Notes under the pieces: generated by a model
The model's input: the letters and a program-made list of their open reading frames with translations, nothing else
What the model was told of the DNA's origin: nothing
Databases searched by the model: none
Shown here: positions 16,745 through 27,080 of the stretch, piece after piece
Layout of the letters: every line of letters begins with the position of its first letter
How positions within the stretch are numbered: the first letter of the stretch is position 1
Position numbers and translations under genes: made by a program
Assembly: GCF_028473145.1 (NCBI RefSeq)
Contig: NZ_CP092370.1
Coordinates: forward strand, 1,674,001 to 1,738,000
DNA: 64,000 nt
Direction of reading: 5' to 3'
Origin: Flavobacterium sp. CBA20B-1
GTDB taxonomy: Bacteria > Bacteroidota > Bacteroidia > Flavobacteriales > Flavobacteriaceae

Positions 16745-18086
16745 AATCAGTAAAGAATTTATCCAAGAAATTGAAAGCTTAATCGCCGAAAAAAACGTAC
16801 GCGAAGTACTTCGCCGTATCGAGGATATTCACTTTGCTGATGTTGCAGAGCTCATCAACGAATTAGACGGCGAAGATGCTGGCTATCTTTTCCGTATTAT
16901 TGAATCGGATGTGAGTTCTGAAATTCTATTAGAGCTTGATGAGGAAGTTCGTGAAAAAATCTTAAACAACCTTTCTGCTAAAGAAATTGCCGAAGAGCTC
17001 GACGAGATGGATACCGATGACGCGGTGGATATCATTTCCGAACTTTCGGAAGAGATGAAAGACGAGGTAATTTCTGAATTGGAAGATTTTGAACATGCCA
17101 AAGACATTGTAGAGCTTTTGCGCTACGACGATGATACCGCGGGTGGATTAATGGCGAAAGAATACATCCAAGCAAATGAAAATTGGAATGTGTTGACCTG
17201 TATTCAGGAAATTCGCAAACAAGCAGAAAACGTTTCGCGTGTACACTCTATTTATGTGGTTGATGATGAAGACCGATTAAAAGGTCGTTTGTCTTTGAAA
17301 GATTTAATTACCTCATCTACCACCACACAAATCAAAGATATTTACATACCAAAGGTTGATTTTGTAAAGGTGGATACCGAAGACACCGAAGTTGCCCGCA
17401 TCATGCAGAAGTACGATTTAGAAGCAATTCCGGTTGTTGATGAAACCGGACGTTTAGTGGGGCGTATTACCATTGACGATATTGTGGATGTGATTAAAGA
17501 AGAAGCCGACCGTGACTACCAAATGGCGGCAGGTATCTCGCAAGACGTTGAAGCCGATGACAGCATTTGGGAATTAACAAAAGCACGTTTGCCTTGGTTG
17601 CTTCTGGCATTGATCGGAAGTTTTATTGCCGTTAATGTTGCCCAAAGTTTTAGCGATGCCATGGACAGATACCAAACTTTGTTTTTCTTTACCCCTTTGG
17701 TTGCCGCAATGGCAGGAAACGTGGGGGTACAATCATCGGCAATTGTGGTGCAGGGTTTGGCAAACAACAGCTTGTCGGGTTCACTGTGGAAACGCTTGGG
17801 CAAGGAAATGCTTTTGGCGATGCTAAACAGTACCATTTTGGCTGTTTTACTATTGTTGGCAACGCATTTTATCATGGGAACCACTTATGAAATATCGTCA
17901 ACCATTGTATTGGCATTGGTAACCGTTATGATACTTGCCAGTTTAATTGGTACGTTTATCCCGATAATGCTTGATAAAAACGGTATTGATCCTGCTATTG
18001 CAACCGGTCCGTTTATTACCACAAGCAACGATATTTTTGGTATTTTGATTTACTTTACCATTGCAAAAATGATTTTAGGGTTTTAG
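16734..18086 (+). CDS. mgtE: Magnesium transporter MgtE
   Basis: A 450-residue Mg2+ channel/transporter. The N-terminal acidic superhelical domain (about 1-130, rich in LDE repeats) and two CBS domains (about 130-255) sense cytoplasmic Mg2+. Five membrane helices (about 285-450) form the pore, including the Pro/Gly-rich segment [19 protein letters not shown]. It starts inside the last codons of rsmA, a gene order common in flavobacteria. A terminator-like palindrome follows at 18108-18136. Confidence 0.95.
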   Translation: MEFKISKEFIQEIESLIAEKNVREVLRRIEDIHFADVAELINELDGEDAGYLFRIIESDVSSEILLELDEEVREKILNNLSAKEIAEELDEMDTDDAVDIISELSEEMKDEVISELEDFEHAKDIVELLRYDDDTAGGLMAKEYIQANENWNVLTCIQEIRKQAENVSRVHSIYVVDDEDRLKGRLSLKDLITSSTTTQIKDIYIPKVDFVKVDTEDTEVARIMQKYDLEAIPVVDETGRLVGRITIDDIVDVIKEEADRDYQMAAGISQDVEADDSIWELTKARLPWLLLALIGSFIAVNVAQSFSDAMDRYQTLFFFTPLVAAMAGNVGVQSSAIVVQGLANNSLSGSLWKRLGKEMLLAMLNSTILAVLLLLATHFIMGTTYEISSTIVLALVTVMILASLIGTFIPIMLDKNGIDPAIATGPFITTSNDIFGILIYFTIAKMILGF

Positions 18087-18107
18087 TTTGTTTTTTTCTA
18101 AACTAAA

Positions 18108-18136
18108 ACCTCACAGGTTTTAAAAACCTGTGAGGT
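18108..18136. terminator. Bidirectional palindromic terminator
   Basis: ACCTCACAGGTTT and AAACCTGTGAGGT pair with a small AT loop between the convergent mgtE and SDR genes. A related palindrome is at 56270-56296. Confidence 0.7.
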
Positions 18137-18159
18137 TTGAAATCAAAAAATTTTATAGT

Positions 18160-19080
18160 TCATAACAAAAGATTTTTAAAGGCTTTTTCCAGATTGTGAT
18201 AAGTAAACGTAAAGCCGTTTTCGGTTAATCGTTTAGGAATTACGTTTCTACTTTTCAAAACCAGTTCCGGTTCGGTTTGAATGATTTTTGCCCCGATTTT
18301 CAACATATTTTCAGAGATTGGAATTCCAAGAGGAATACCGACAGCTTTGCGCAATTCCCTCATAAAATCGATATTTCGTTCGGGTTTGGGAGCAACCAGA
18401 TTGATGTTTCCTGTCAACTCCTTATCGATGATAAAAGCGATTGCTTTGGCAAAATCCAATTCATGAATCCAACTGACAAATTGATTTCCGTTTCCGTTTT
18501 TCCCTCCGAATCCTAATTGAGTTAATCTTTTTAAAGGGATAAATGCGCCACCGTTCTTTCCTAAAACTATCGAAGTTCTAACAGCCGTTTTCAACGCTTT
18601 ATCAATTTCAATATCATAAAAAGCCTTTTCCCAAGACTTGGCAACATTCATAGAAAAATCATCGCCAATTTTCCCTGAATATTCATCCATCTGCTTGTCT
18701 TCTGAATGACGATAAATAGTAGCTGTTGATGAATTTATAAAATGTTTTGGAGGGTTTTTACATTTTAAAACGGCTTCGTTTAATACTCTTGTGCTTTCAA
18801 TGCGCGATGACAAGATTGCTGCTTTATTTTCAGGCGTGTATCTGCAATCAACCGATTTTCCTGCTAAATTTATCAACACATCGGCGTTTTCTAATACCTT
18901 TTCCCAACCGGTAAGCGACTTCGCATTCCAATGAACATATGCTATATTATTTTTCTGTTCTGATCTGCCTCGCGTAAGCACAATAATTTCCTGATACGAT
19001 TCTTTAAAAAAATCTATTAATACGGTTCCTAAAAAACCGGTTCCTGCTGCAATGACCATCTTTTTCATATCTTCTTTCAT
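18160..19080 (-). CDS. TIGR01777 family NAD-dependent epimerase/dehydratase-like protein
   Basis: A 306-residue atypical short-chain dehydrogenase (SDR39U1 type). The Rossmann start is AAGTGFLG (about 12-19), followed by NLAGKSVDCRYTPENKAAIL, SSRIESTRVL and SSTATIYRHSEDKQMDE, and it ends with the DUF1731-like C-terminal part (LKSRNVIPKRLTENGFTFTY). Substrate unknown. A second possible start (MKKMVIAAG) lies 12 bp inside. The start directly follows the stop of the 19081-19428 gene, so both form one operon, probably controlled by the GbsR-type regulator next door. Confidence 0.9.
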   Translation of the reverse strand: MKEDMKKMVIAAGTGFLGTVLIDFFKESYQEIIVLTRGRSEQKNNIAYVHWNAKSLTGWEKVLENADVLINLAGKSVDCRYTPENKAAILSSRIESTRVLNEAVLKCKNPPKHFINSSTATIYRHSEDKQMDEYSGKIGDDFSMNVAKSWEKAFYDIEIDKALKTAVRTSIVLGKNGGAFIPLKRLTQLGFGGKNGNGNQFVSWIHELDFAKAIAFIIDKELTGNINLVAPKPERNIDFMRELRKAVGIPLGIPISENMLKIGAKIIQTEPELVLKSRNVIPKRLTENGFTFTYHNLEKAFKNLLL

Positions 19081-19428
19081 TTAGAATTCATTATTAGGAC
19101 GACTGTAAATCAATACTGATAAATACACTGCCAAACAAGGCGGAATACTGAACAACAAATATGCAAAGCTATCTTTAAGATTTAATTCACTGCCTATAAA
19201 CCATAGTGCGAAATACACAACCACCGCGGCAATATAGATCTGATAATTGCTGTTTTTTGGAAATCGTATCATAAGAAAAAGCCCTAACACAACTTGTACA
19301 AAACCCGTGAACATTGTAGAAAGTAATGCATACATGGCGAATCCTCCATCCCTAAAAATCACTTCCATTAAAAGAAGCACCAACGGCGTTCCTATTGCTA
19401 TGGTATTTATAATTTTTATTGCTTTCAT
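19081..19428 (-). CDS. Small four-helix membrane protein
   Basis: This 115-residue protein has four membrane segments (about 8-25, 32-53, 64-82 and 88-107) and little else. I cannot name its family. It is the first gene of a two-gene operon with the TIGR01777 SDR protein, and an inverted repeat (19447-19466) matching the one before the regulator gene lies 18 bp upstream. It may be a membrane or redox-associated partner of the SDR protein, but this is not shown by sequence. Confidence 0.8.
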   Translation of the reverse strand: MKAIKIINTIAIGTPLVLLLMEVIFRDGGFAMYALLSTMFTGFVQVVLGLFLMIRFPKNSNYQIYIAAVVVYFALWFIGSELNLKDSFAYLLFSIPPCLAVYLSVLIYSRPNNEF

Positions 19429-19446
19429 AATTTATATTATTTTAAA

Positions 19447-19466
19447 GTTTCAGAAATATTTGAAAG
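19447..19466. promoter_or_regulatory. Probable operator of the GbsR/MarR regulator, site 1
   Basis: GTTTCA-N8-TGAAAG, an imperfect inverted repeat with the same half-sites and 8-bp spacer as site 2 (20025-20044). Both are flanked on the same side by TTTGTTTAAAAAA and then ATCGATT, so the similarity extends over about 45 bp. Confidence 0.6.
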
Positions 19467-19492
19467 TTTTGTTTAAAAAAATTTGATCGATT

Positions 19493-19996
19493 TTATTTCA
19501 TAATTTTAACCACCAACTTTGCCAACCAATTGTCTTTATATTCAGTCATTTTGTCTAATACGTTATCGGCTTTCAATACAAAATCATACAATTTACCGGT
19601 TTGTTCCACAAAGTGTTGTTCTTCTTCTGATGTATTCGTTTTGATAGTAGATACTTCTTTTAAAACTTTTAAAGCTGGTTTCACTTCCCTTTTGCTGCGC
19701 TCCTTTGCAATTTTCACTGCCAATTCGTCTAAATCTTTTTCGGCAACGAAAAACTCTTTGCGCTCGCCTGCTTTGTATTCTTTGTAAACAATGCCCCAAT
19801 CCATTAAAGCTCGTAAATTCATCGATGCATTTCCGCGCGAAATCTGTAATTCTTCCATGATGTCTTCCATAGAAACTGCTTCGGTAGAAATCATTAACAA
19901 CGCATGAATCTGTGCCATGGTTTTGTTTATGCCCCATTGCGAACCTAAAGCGCCCCACGATTGTACGAATTTATTTTTTGCTTCTTTGAATTCCAT
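19493..19996 (-). CDS. GbsR/MarR family transcriptional regulator
   Basis: A 167-residue winged-helix regulator. The HTH region is about residues 28-85 (HALLMISTEAVSMEDIMEEL, ISRGNASMNLRALMDWGIV), matching the GbsR subgroup of MarR proteins. The C-terminal half is helical and probably dimerises. The -7 box (20001-20008) ends only 4 bp before the ATG, so the mRNA is nearly leaderless. A 20-bp inverted repeat lies just upstream of the promoter and again before the neighbouring operon, which suggests autoregulation and control of the 19428-18160 operon. It is divergent from the 20124 gene. Confidence 0.9.
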   Translation of the reverse strand: MEFKEAKNKFVQSWGALGSQWGINKTMAQIHALLMISTEAVSMEDIMEELQISRGNASMNLRALMDWGIVYKEYKAGERKEFFVAEKDLDELAVKIAKERSKREVKPALKVLKEVSTIKTNTSEEEQHFVEQTGKLYDFVLKADNVLDKMTEYKDNWLAKLVVKIMK

Positions 19997-20000
19997 GGAT

Positions 20001-20008
20001 CAAATGTA
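20001..20008 (-). promoter_or_regulatory. Regulator promoter -7 box
   Basis: TACATTTG on the minus strand matches TAnnTTTG and is only four bases from the start codon. Confidence 0.6.
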
Positions 20009-20024
20009 CAACAAAGTTTTTAAA

Positions 20025-20044
20025 CTTTCAAAAAAGAATGAAAG
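20025..20044. promoter_or_regulatory. Probable operator of the GbsR/MarR regulator, site 2
   Basis: CTTTCA-N8-TGAAAG, a perfect inverted repeat in the divergent region between the regulator and the dehydrogenase-TM2 gene. It is shared with site 1 (19447-19466). Confidence 0.65.
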
Positions 20045-20123
20045 TTTGTTTAAAAAATATTTTAATCGATTGAATGAAATTTTTTGTCTAATTTAGTTTG
20101 ATAAATAAAGGATTAAATAGTTA

Positions 20124-21482
20124 ATGAAAATACTACACCTTGATAAAAACCATCCGTTGTTAATTGAACATTTAACCACTGCGGGTTTTGAAAACGATGA
20201 AAATTACTATGCACCAAAAGATGCTATTGAACAAATAATCCATCAATACGATGGGATTGTTTTGCGCAGTCGGTTCAAGATCGATAAAGCTTTTTTAGAT
20301 GCAGCTACCAACCTAAAATTTATTGGGCGCGTTGGTGCCGGTTTGGAAAATATCGATTGTGATTATGCCCAACAAAAAGGCATAAAACTAATTGCAGCTC
20401 CCGAAGGAAACAAAACCGCCGTTGCCGAACACGCTTTGGGAATGCTTTTAAACCTAATGAACAAGTTGTCGTATGTAGATAAAGAAGTGCGTAGCGGCAT
20501 TTGGAAACGCGAAGAAAACCGAGGTATCGAAATAGAAGGTAAAACCATAGGAATTATTGGTTACGGCAATATGGGAAAAGCGTTTGCCCAACGATTAAAA
20601 GGTTTTAACTGCAAGGTAATTTGTTATGATATAAAACCCAATATGGGCGATGCAAATGCAAAGCAAGTTTCGCTAGATTATTTACAAACGCATAGTGATA
20701 TTTTAAGTTTACACACGCCGGAAACTCCGGATACGCATCATTACGTAAATAAGGATTTTATCAGCGGTTTTGCAAAATCGTTTTGGTTGATCAACACGGC
20801 TCGGGGAAAATCGGTTTGTACTGATGATTTAGTTGATGCTTTAAAATCGGGCAAAATTAAGGGTGCTGGTTTAGATGTGTTGGAATACGAAAAATCATCG
20901 TTTGAACATATGTTTTCTGACAACGAATTGCCCGATGCTTTTAAATATCTGATTAATGCAGAGAATGTGCTATTATCGCCACACATTGCCGGCTGGACTA
21001 TTGAAAGCAAAGAAAAACTGGCGCAAGTGATTGTTGATAAAATTATTTATTCGTTCCCAACTTCTAAAAATCTAGAAAACTCAATCAATCAAAAGTTGAT
21101 AAAGGAAAACGAAGAAAAATGGCATACCGCCCCAAGTACTTCTAACACATCGACCAATTACCAACAACGGCAATATGCACCTAAGTACCATTCACCCAAT
21201 CAATACCATCAAGAAGCTTATAATAAAAAAATTCTTGCTGGTGTTTTAGCCATAATTTTAGGACATATTGGCATTCATAAATTTGTGTTGGGATATACCA
21301 CAGAAGGCATTCTTTTGCTTGTTTTGGGCTTAACAGGTTATATAACTACTTGTATGTTTATTGGCTACTACATGCTGCTGATAGCCTTTATAATTGGTCT
21401 TGTTGAAGGCATTATCTACCTTACTCATACCGATAACGATTTCTATGAAACCTATATCCTGAATAAAAAACCTTGGTTTTAA
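20124..21482 (+). CDS. D-2-hydroxyacid dehydrogenase fused to a TM2 domain
   Basis: A 452-residue fusion. Residues about 1-315 are an NAD-dependent D-2-hydroxyacid dehydrogenase of the SerA type: RVGAGLENID, NAD-binding GIIGYGNMGKAF, INTARGKS, GLDVLEYE and the catalytic-His segment LLSPHIAGWT. Then comes a Gln/Tyr/Ser-rich linker (about 335-368) and a TM2 domain (about 369-435, KKILAGVLAIILGHIGIHKF) with two to three membrane helices. The usual ACT domain of phosphoglycerate dehydrogenase is absent. The fusion would put a soluble dehydrogenase on the membrane. Substrate is not determined; 3-phosphoglycerate is possible. Confidence 0.88.
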   Translation: MKILHLDKNHPLLIEHLTTAGFENDENYYAPKDAIEQIIHQYDGIVLRSRFKIDKAFLDAATNLKFIGRVGAGLENIDCDYAQQKGIKLIAAPEGNKTAVAEHALGMLLNLMNKLSYVDKEVRSGIWKREENRGIEIEGKTIGIIGYGNMGKAFAQRLKGFNCKVICYDIKPNMGDANAKQVSLDYLQTHSDILSLHTPETPDTHHYVNKDFISGFAKSFWLINTARGKSVCTDDLVDALKSGKIKGAGLDVLEYEKSSFEHMFSDNELPDAFKYLINAENVLLSPHIAGWTIESKEKLAQVIVDKIIYSFPTSKNLENSINQKLIKENEEKWHTAPSTSNTSTNYQQRQYAPKYHSPNQYHQEAYNKKILAGVLAIILGHIGIHKFVLGYTTEGILLLVLGLTGYITTCMFIGYYMLLIAFIIGLVEGIIYLTHTDNDFYETYILNKKPWF

Positions 21483-21485
21483 ACG

Positions 21486-21517
21486 AAAAAAAGGTGTTTC
21501 TGAAACACCTTTTTTTA
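21486..21517. terminator. Bidirectional terminator
   Basis: AGGTGTTTC and GAAACACCT with A7 on one side and T7 on the other, between the convergent dehydrogenase and zinc peptidase genes. It overlaps the stop codon of the latter. Confidence 0.9.
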
Positions 21518-22204
21518 ATCATCGCTGCTGCGTGCACCTGTTAAAATCATTATGTAGTAAAGCAATGTTCCTATTGATGCCAATGCGGCTACGAGGTATG
21601 TTCGGGCAGCCCATTTTAAGGAATCTTTTGCACCGCTATATTCTTCTCTACTTACCATGTTTTTAGTTTCTAACCACTTCAGCGCTCGGTTACTTGCATC
21701 GTATTCTACGGGCAAGGTGATAATAGAGAAAAGTGTGGTTAATGAAAACAAAACAATACCTATTATCAATACCGTTGGACTGTTGTATAATTGCAATAAG
21801 AAAATTCCACCTAACAAAACCCATTGCACCGCATAAGAAGCCACGTTTACCACAGGTACTAATTTAGAACGCATGGTTAACCAACTGTAAGCGGTTGCAT
21901 GTTGCACTGCATGCCCCACCTCGTGTGCTGCCACTGCGGCTGCGGCTGCATTGCGCTGGTTATATACTGCTTCACTCAAATTAACGGTTTTGTCCATCGG
22001 ATTGTAGTGATCGGTTAACCTACCAGGTGTAGAAATTACTTTTACATCGTAAATACCGTGATCGTGCAACATTTTTGTGGCAATCTCTGCACCACTCATT
22101 CCATTGCGCAAATGAATGCGCGAATACTTTTCAAATTTATTTTTTAGCTTCCACCCTACATACCAACTGGCAAGCATGATGATACCCATTAATAATAATC
22201 CCAT
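21515..22204 (-). CDS. YugP-type neutral zinc metallopeptidase, membrane-bound
   Basis: A 229-residue membrane protein with an N-terminal helix (about 1-18), a zinc site HEVGHAVQH (about 94-102), and further helices at about 120-142, 143-165 and 195-220. This is the layout of the YugP zinc metallopeptidase family. Substrates are unknown. It is a single gene, with terminators on both sides. Confidence 0.9.
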   Translation of the reverse strand: MGLLLMGIIMLASWYVGWKLKNKFEKYSRIHLRNGMSGAEIATKMLHDHGIYDVKVISTPGRLTDHYNPMDKTVNLSEAVYNQRNAAAAAVAAHEVGHAVQHATAYSWLTMRSKLVPVVNVASYAVQWVLLGGIFLLQLYNSPTVLIIGIVLFSLTTLFSIITLPVEYDASNRALKWLETKNMVSREEYSGAKDSLKWAARTYLVAALASIGTLLYYIMILTGARSSDD

Positions 22205-22284
22205 ATCTTTTTGTTTTTAATACATCGTTTATAGAAAATATACTAGCAAATTCTGAGCCAAATGCAGTAGCTGTCAAAATGACA

Positions 22285-22305
22285 AAAGGAGCCTAAGGCT
22301 CCTTT
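22285..22305 (-). terminator. Terminator of the rimP-nusA-infB operon
   Basis: AAAGGAGCC/GGCTCCTTT with a three-base loop, followed on the minus strand by TTTTG. It lies 24 bp after the infB stop. Confidence 0.8.
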
Positions 22306-22328
22306 ATCAAATATTTAACTTTTACGAA

Positions 22329-25289
22329 TTATTTCAACGTTTTCTTAACTTCCACTTCTTGGAATCCTTCAATAATATCGTATTCTTTAATATCGTTGTA
22401 GTTTTTAATCTGGATACCACAATCATATCCTTTCGAAACTTCTTTCACATCATCTTTAAATCGTTTCAATGCATCAAGAACACCTGTATAAATTACAACG
22501 CCTTCACGAATTAAGCGGATTTTAGAATTGCGGTAGATTTTTCCATCGGTAACCATACATCCAGCGATTGTTCCCACTTTTGATATTTTGAATGTTTGAC
22601 GGATTTCTGCTGTACCAGTAATTTCTTCTTTCAATTCTGGCGACAACATACCTTCCATTGCATCTTTAATATCATCGATGGCATCGTAAATAATCGAGTA
22701 TGTTTTAATATCGATTTCTTCTTTGTCTGCAATTGTTTTGGCATTACCCATTGGGCGAACGTTGAATCCAATAATAATCGCATCAGAAGCCGAAGCCAAC
22801 AATACATCCGACTCGGTAATTGCTCCTACGCCTTTGTGAATAATGTTGATTTGAATTTCATCGGTTGATAATTTAGAGAATGAGTCAGACAATGCTTCCA
22901 CAGATCCATCCACATCTCCTTTTAAGATGATGTTCAATTCTTTAAATTCTCCTAAAGCAATACGGCGACCAATTTCTGCCAATGTAATGTGGCGTTGTGC
23001 ACGAACTGATTGCTCGCGGATTAATTGGGTACGTTTTGCTGCAATGGCTTTTGCTTCACGCTCATCTTCAAACACACTGAACTTATCACCTGCTGTTGGA
23101 GCGCCATCTAATCCTAAAATGGATATCGGACGAGATGGACCTGCTTCTTTTACAGCGTTTCCACGCTCATCGTGCATGGCTTTGATTTTACCGTGGTTTT
23201 TACCTGCTAATAAGTAATCGCCAATTTTCAATGTTCCGCTTTGTACCAAAATGGTCGAAACATAACCGCGTCCTTTATCCAAGAATGCTTCAACAACGGT
23301 ACCAACTGCCATTTTGTTAGGGTTTGCTTTTAATTCTAGCATCTCTGCCTCTAACAATACTTTTTCTAACAATTCCGGTACACCTTGACCAAATTTTGCA
23401 GAAATGTCTTGTGATTGATAAGTTCCTCCCCATTCTTCAACAAGAAGGTTCATTGCTGCTAATTTTTCTTTAATTTTTTCTGGATTTGCTGTTGGTTTAT
23501 CCACCTTATTAATTGCAAAAATAATAGGAACACCTGCGGCTTGTGCATGCGATATGGCCTCTTTTGTTTGTGGCATGATATCGTCATCGGCAGCTACTAC
23601 AATAATTGCAATATCGGTAACTTGAGCTCCACGTGCACGCATCGCAGTAAACGCCTCGTGACCTGGTGTATCTAAGAAGGTGATTTTCTGACCACTTTCT
23701 AGGGTTACTCCGTATGCACCAATGTGCTGCGTGATACCACCAGATTCGCCCGCAATTACATTTGCTTTACGTATGTAATCTAATAAGGATGTTTTACCGT
23801 GATCTACGTGACCCATCACCGTTACAATTGGTGCGCGTGGTTGTAAATCTTCTGGTGCATCTACTTCTTCCACAATCGATTCTTCGATATCGGCTGTTGT
23901 AAATTGCACTTCATATCCAAATTCATCGGCAACAATTGTTAAGGTTTCTGCATCTAAACGTTGGTTCATTGTTACCATGATACCCAACGACATACATGTT
24001 CCGATTACTTGGGTAATTGGCACATTCATCATTGTTGCTACCTCGCCAACTGTTACGAATTCGGTAACTTTTAATACTTTTAAATCGTCGTCTGCGCGTG
24101 CTTCTTCCTCTTTTTTACGGTGCAATTCACGCTTGTCTTTACGATATTTCGCAGCTTTGGATTTGTTTTGTTTTCCTTGTAAACGCTCTAAGGTTTCTTT
24201 GATTTGGTTTTTTACTTCCTCATCTGTAGGCTCTACTTTTGCAACCGGTTGGTTTTTGTTGCCAAAGTTTCTGTTGCCACCACCGGAGTTGCGGTTGTTG
24301 TTAAATTTAGAATTTCCGCCTTGTCCGCCTCGGTTTCCGCCTTGACCTTGACGATTCTGTCCGCCTGGTTGCCCTGGTTTGTTTCCACTAGCTTGTGTGG
24401 AAGCACCAGCAGCTGTTCCCGGTTTTTCGATTCGCTTGCGTTTGTTTTTGCTGGCATTGCTATTTGCACCGCCCGCTTTACCGTCTTTCTTCGCGTCTTC
24501 TTTTTTCTTTTTAGGCTTATTGAATTGCGATAAATCAATCTTTTGCCCTGTGAAGGTAGTTCCAGAAAGTTTTTGGTATTGTGTTTTGATTACTTCAGAC
24601 TCTTGTGTTTCATCGGTCGAAGTATTTTCAGCGTTATTGGTAGCAGCCGCTGCTGGTTTTTCTGGAGCTTTTTCAGCAGTTTGTTCTGTTGCCGGTTTTG
24701 CTTCTTCGTTTTTTGCTTTTGGCTGTTGCTTTACTGGTTTTTCACTTGCTTTTGGTTGCTTTTCTTCTTTTTCAGAAGGTTTCACAACGTCTTCAGCTTT
24801 TGTTTTTGGTGCACTAACAGGATCTTTCTTGTCTTCAGAAGGTGTTTTTGAATCGGCCGTAGTTGTTTTTTTAGATGTTCCTTCTAAATCAATTTTCCCT
24901 ACGGTTTTAATAGCAGTTACTTTAGCAGCTTTTGCTTTAATAACTTCTTGTTCGCGTTTTTCTTCTTCTTCTTTTCTACGTTTTTCCTCTTCTGCTTTTT
25001 TACGCTTGTCTTCTTCTTCTTTTTTGCGTTTTTCTTCCTGCTCGCGCTCTATACGTAGTTCTTCTTTTTCTTTTTTCTTTTCTTCGCTTACTTCTTTCGA
25101 AGCTTCTTTTTTCCCTTTATCGGCCGAGAACTGCTTGTTTAAAGCTTGATATTCGTCATCGGAAATCTTTGCGTTTGGAGAGGCTTCAATTTCAAAACCT
25201 TTCGTTTTCAAAAACTCCACGGCTCTATCGAGAGAAATATTTAATTCTCTTAAAACTTTGTTTATTCTTATTACTCTTTTTTCAGACAT
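22329..25289 (-). CDS. infB: Translation initiation factor IF-2
   Basis: A 986-residue GTPase that brings fMet-tRNA to the 30S subunit. Residues 1-55 are the IF2 N-terminal module. A very long Lys/Glu/Ala-rich segment (about 60-260) and a Gly/Asn-rich stretch (about 290-350) form the disordered linker. A second IF2_N module is at about 405-455. The G domain starts at [16 protein letters not shown] (about 484-499), with DTPGHEAFT and NKVDK. Domains II-IV follow, ending in the initiator-tRNA-binding part. Length is typical for Bacteroidota. It is the last gene of rimP-nusA-infB. Confidence 0.97.
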   Translation of the reverse strand: MSEKRVIRINKVLRELNISLDRAVEFLKTKGFEIEASPNAKISDDEYQALNKQFSADKGKKEASKEVSEEKKKEKEELRIEREQEEKRKKEEEDKRKKAEEEKRRKEEEEKREQEVIKAKAAKVTAIKTVGKIDLEGTSKKTTTADSKTPSEDKKDPVSAPKTKAEDVVKPSEKEEKQPKASEKPVKQQPKAKNEEAKPATEQTAEKAPEKPAAAATNNAENTSTDETQESEVIKTQYQKLSGTTFTGQKIDLSQFNKPKKKKEDAKKDGKAGGANSNASKNKRKRIEKPGTAAGASTQASGNKPGQPGGQNRQGQGGNRGGQGGNSKFNNNRNSGGGNRNFGNKNQPVAKVEPTDEEVKNQIKETLERLQGKQNKSKAAKYRKDKRELHRKKEEEARADDDLKVLKVTEFVTVGEVATMMNVPITQVIGTCMSLGIMVTMNQRLDAETLTIVADEFGYEVQFTTADIEESIVEEVDAPEDLQPRAPIVTVMGHVDHGKTSLLDYIRKANVIAGESGGITQHIGAYGVTLESGQKITFLDTPGHEAFTAMRARGAQVTDIAIIVVAADDDIMPQTKEAISHAQAAGVPIIFAINKVDKPTANPEKIKEKLAAMNLLVEEWGGTYQSQDISAKFGQGVPELLEKVLLEAEMLELKANPNKMAVGTVVEAFLDKGRGYVSTILVQSGTLKIGDYLLAGKNHGKIKAMHDERGNAVKEAGPSRPISILGLDGAPTAGDKFSVFEDEREAKAIAAKRTQLIREQSVRAQRHITLAEIGRRIALGEFKELNIILKGDVDGSVEALSDSFSKLSTDEIQINIIHKGVGAITESDVLLASASDAIIIGFNVRPMGNAKTIADKEEIDIKTYSIIYDAIDDIKDAMEGMLSPELKEEITGTAEIRQTFKISKVGTIAGCMVTDGKIYRNSKIRLIREGVVIYTGVLDALKRFKDDVKEVSKGYDCGIQIKNYNDIKEYDIIEGFQEVEVKKTLK

Positions 25290-25341
25290 ACGATCCTTTT
25301 AGTATATTTTTTGTGCGTTGTGTTGTTGTTTGTGTGTTTAG

Positions 25342-26586
25342 TTAGTCTTCAAATTCAGCGTTTAAGATGTTTAAAACTTCTTCTACTGTTTCTTCTTCTA
25401 AATCGGTTCTGCGAACCAATTCTACCACGCTGTGTTTCAATACGCTTTTTGCGGTATCTAAACCAATTTTAATGAATTCATCGATAACCCATGCGTCAAT
25501 TTCATCAGAAAACTCGCGTAATTCCACATCATCTTCTTCTAAAACTTGTGTTCCTTCTCTAATTACATCTATTTCGTAACCTGTTAACAAACTTGCCAAT
25601 TTTATATTTTGACCGCCTTTACCAATTGCTTTTGAAACTTCGCTGATATCTAACAATACATTGGCGCGTTTTGTTTGCTCGTTTATTGATATATTGTTTA
25701 TTCTTGCTGGGCTTAATGCACGTTGAATATACAATTCTGCGTTGTTGGTATAACTGATTACATCAATATTTTCATTTCCTAATTCGCGTACAATTCCGTG
25801 GATACGTGAACCTTTAACGCCCACACATGCACCCACTGCATCAATGTTTTCATTATAGCTATCAACTGCCACTTTTGCTTTTTCGCCTGGTATGCGCACT
25901 ACTTTGTGAATGGTGATGATACCGTCTGCAATTTCGGGAATTTCTTGCTCAAATAATTTTTCAAGAAACAATTCCGAAGTTCTGCTCATGATGATTTGCG
26001 GCTTGTTGCCTTTCAACTCTACGCTTTCGATGATTCCTTTTACTGTTTCGCCTTTTTTGAAATAATCCGATGGGATTTGCTTCTCTTTTGGCAAAATAAT
26101 TTCTTTGTTGTTTTCATCGATCAATATCACTGCTTTTGGGCGTACATGGCTTACTTCGGCCACATACACTTCGTTCACCATGTCTTTAAATTGCTTGTAA
26201 AGGTTGGTGCTGTCGTGTTCTTGAATTTTGGTAATAAGGTTTTGGCGTAATGCTAAAATAGCACGGCGACCCAATTGAAACAATTTTACTTCTTCTGAAA
26301 CTTCTTCACCCACTTCAAAATCGGGTTCAATTTTCTGCGCTTCTTTTAAAGATATTTCTGAATTTTCGTCTTCAACTTCACCATCGGCAACAACAATTCG
26401 GTTTCTCCAAATCTCCATATCTCCTTTGTCGGGGTTGATGATGATGTCGAAATTATCGTCTGACCCAAATCTTTTTTTCAATGCATTTCTAAAAACATCT
26501 TCTAAAATTGCCATAAGGGTAACTCTGTCTATATGTTTAAAATCTTTAAATTCAGAGAACGAATCAATTAATGCAATATTATCCAT
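25342..26586 (-). CDS. nusA: Transcription termination/antitermination factor NusA
   Basis: A 414-residue RNA-polymerase-associated factor. The N-terminal polymerase-binding domain is about residues 1-130, S1 about 135-200, and KH1/KH2 about 230-345, including KVAVDSYNENIDAVGACVG and IGKGGQNIKLASLLTGYEID. It ends with a short acidic tail and lacks the extra C-terminal repeats of enterobacterial NusA, as is usual here. It lies between rimP and infB with gaps of 18 and 52 bp. Confidence 0.97.
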   Translation of the reverse strand: MDNIALIDSFSEFKDFKHIDRVTLMAILEDVFRNALKKRFGSDDNFDIIINPDKGDMEIWRNRIVVADGEVEDENSEISLKEAQKIEPDFEVGEEVSEEVKLFQLGRRAILALRQNLITKIQEHDSTNLYKQFKDMVNEVYVAEVSHVRPKAVILIDENNKEIILPKEKQIPSDYFKKGETVKGIIESVELKGNKPQIIMSRTSELFLEKLFEQEIPEIADGIITIHKVVRIPGEKAKVAVDSYNENIDAVGACVGVKGSRIHGIVRELGNENIDVISYTNNAELYIQRALSPARINNISINEQTKRANVLLDISEVSKAIGKGGQNIKLASLLTGYEIDVIREGTQVLEEDDVELREFSDEIDAWVIDEFIKIGLDTAKSVLKHSVVELVRRTDLEEETVEEVLNILNAEFED

Positions 26587-26604
26587 GAAATTATCTATAT
26601 TTTT

Positions 26605-27072
26605 TTAAAATGATATAACTACTACTGCTTTTTTGATGCTAATGTACGGAATTTCAGCGGTTTTAACAACGGTTTCTTTGCCCTTACCTATTTTTTTAGG
26701 CTCGCGTGCTTTCCACTCTAATTGTATTGCTTCTTCGTTGGCATTCATCAACTTAGCTTCTATTTTTTTGTCGTCATCGGTGGTTATTTCCAATGTTCTT
26801 CCGATGTTTTTTTTATACTGGCGTGGAAATTTCAATGGCGCTGTGGCACCTGCCGATGCTACTTCTAACGAAAAATCTTGTTCTTCACGGTCTAAATTAT
26901 GTTCTATACTACGGCTAACATCGATACAGTCTTGCAAATTCACACCGTTATCGCCATCAATCACCACCGAAATTTTATAATCTGCCGAAATAGAAAAATC
27001 TATTAAAAAAAGCTCTGGATGTGCTGCCAAACCTTGTTCTAATAAATCGTTTACTTTGCTTTTAAAATCCAT
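26605..27072 (-). CDS. rimP: Ribosome maturation factor RimP
   Basis: A protein of about 155 residues needed for 30S maturation, with an N-terminal alpha/beta domain ([43 protein letters not shown]) and a C-terminal SH3-like part. I place the start at the ATG at 27072 ([15 protein letters not shown]); a TTG 24 bp upstream would extend it into the hairpin at 27087-27108 and is less likely. It is first in the operon with nusA and infB. Confidence 0.93.
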   Translation of the reverse strand: MDFKSKVNDLLEQGLAAHPELFLIDFSISADYKISVVIDGDNGVNLQDCIDVSRSIEHNLDREEQDFSLEVASAGATAPLKFPRQYKKNIGRTLEITTDDDKKIEAKLMNANEEAIQLEWKAREPKKIGKGKETVVKTAEIPYISIKKAVVVISF

Positions 27073-27080
27073 GTTTTGTA

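Noticed and set aside
24379..25149. Long plus-strand open frame opposite infB
   Set aside because: It is the antisense of the Lys/Glu-rich IF-2 linker; composition (Ser/Phe/Leu-rich) is what the complement of that repeat gives.
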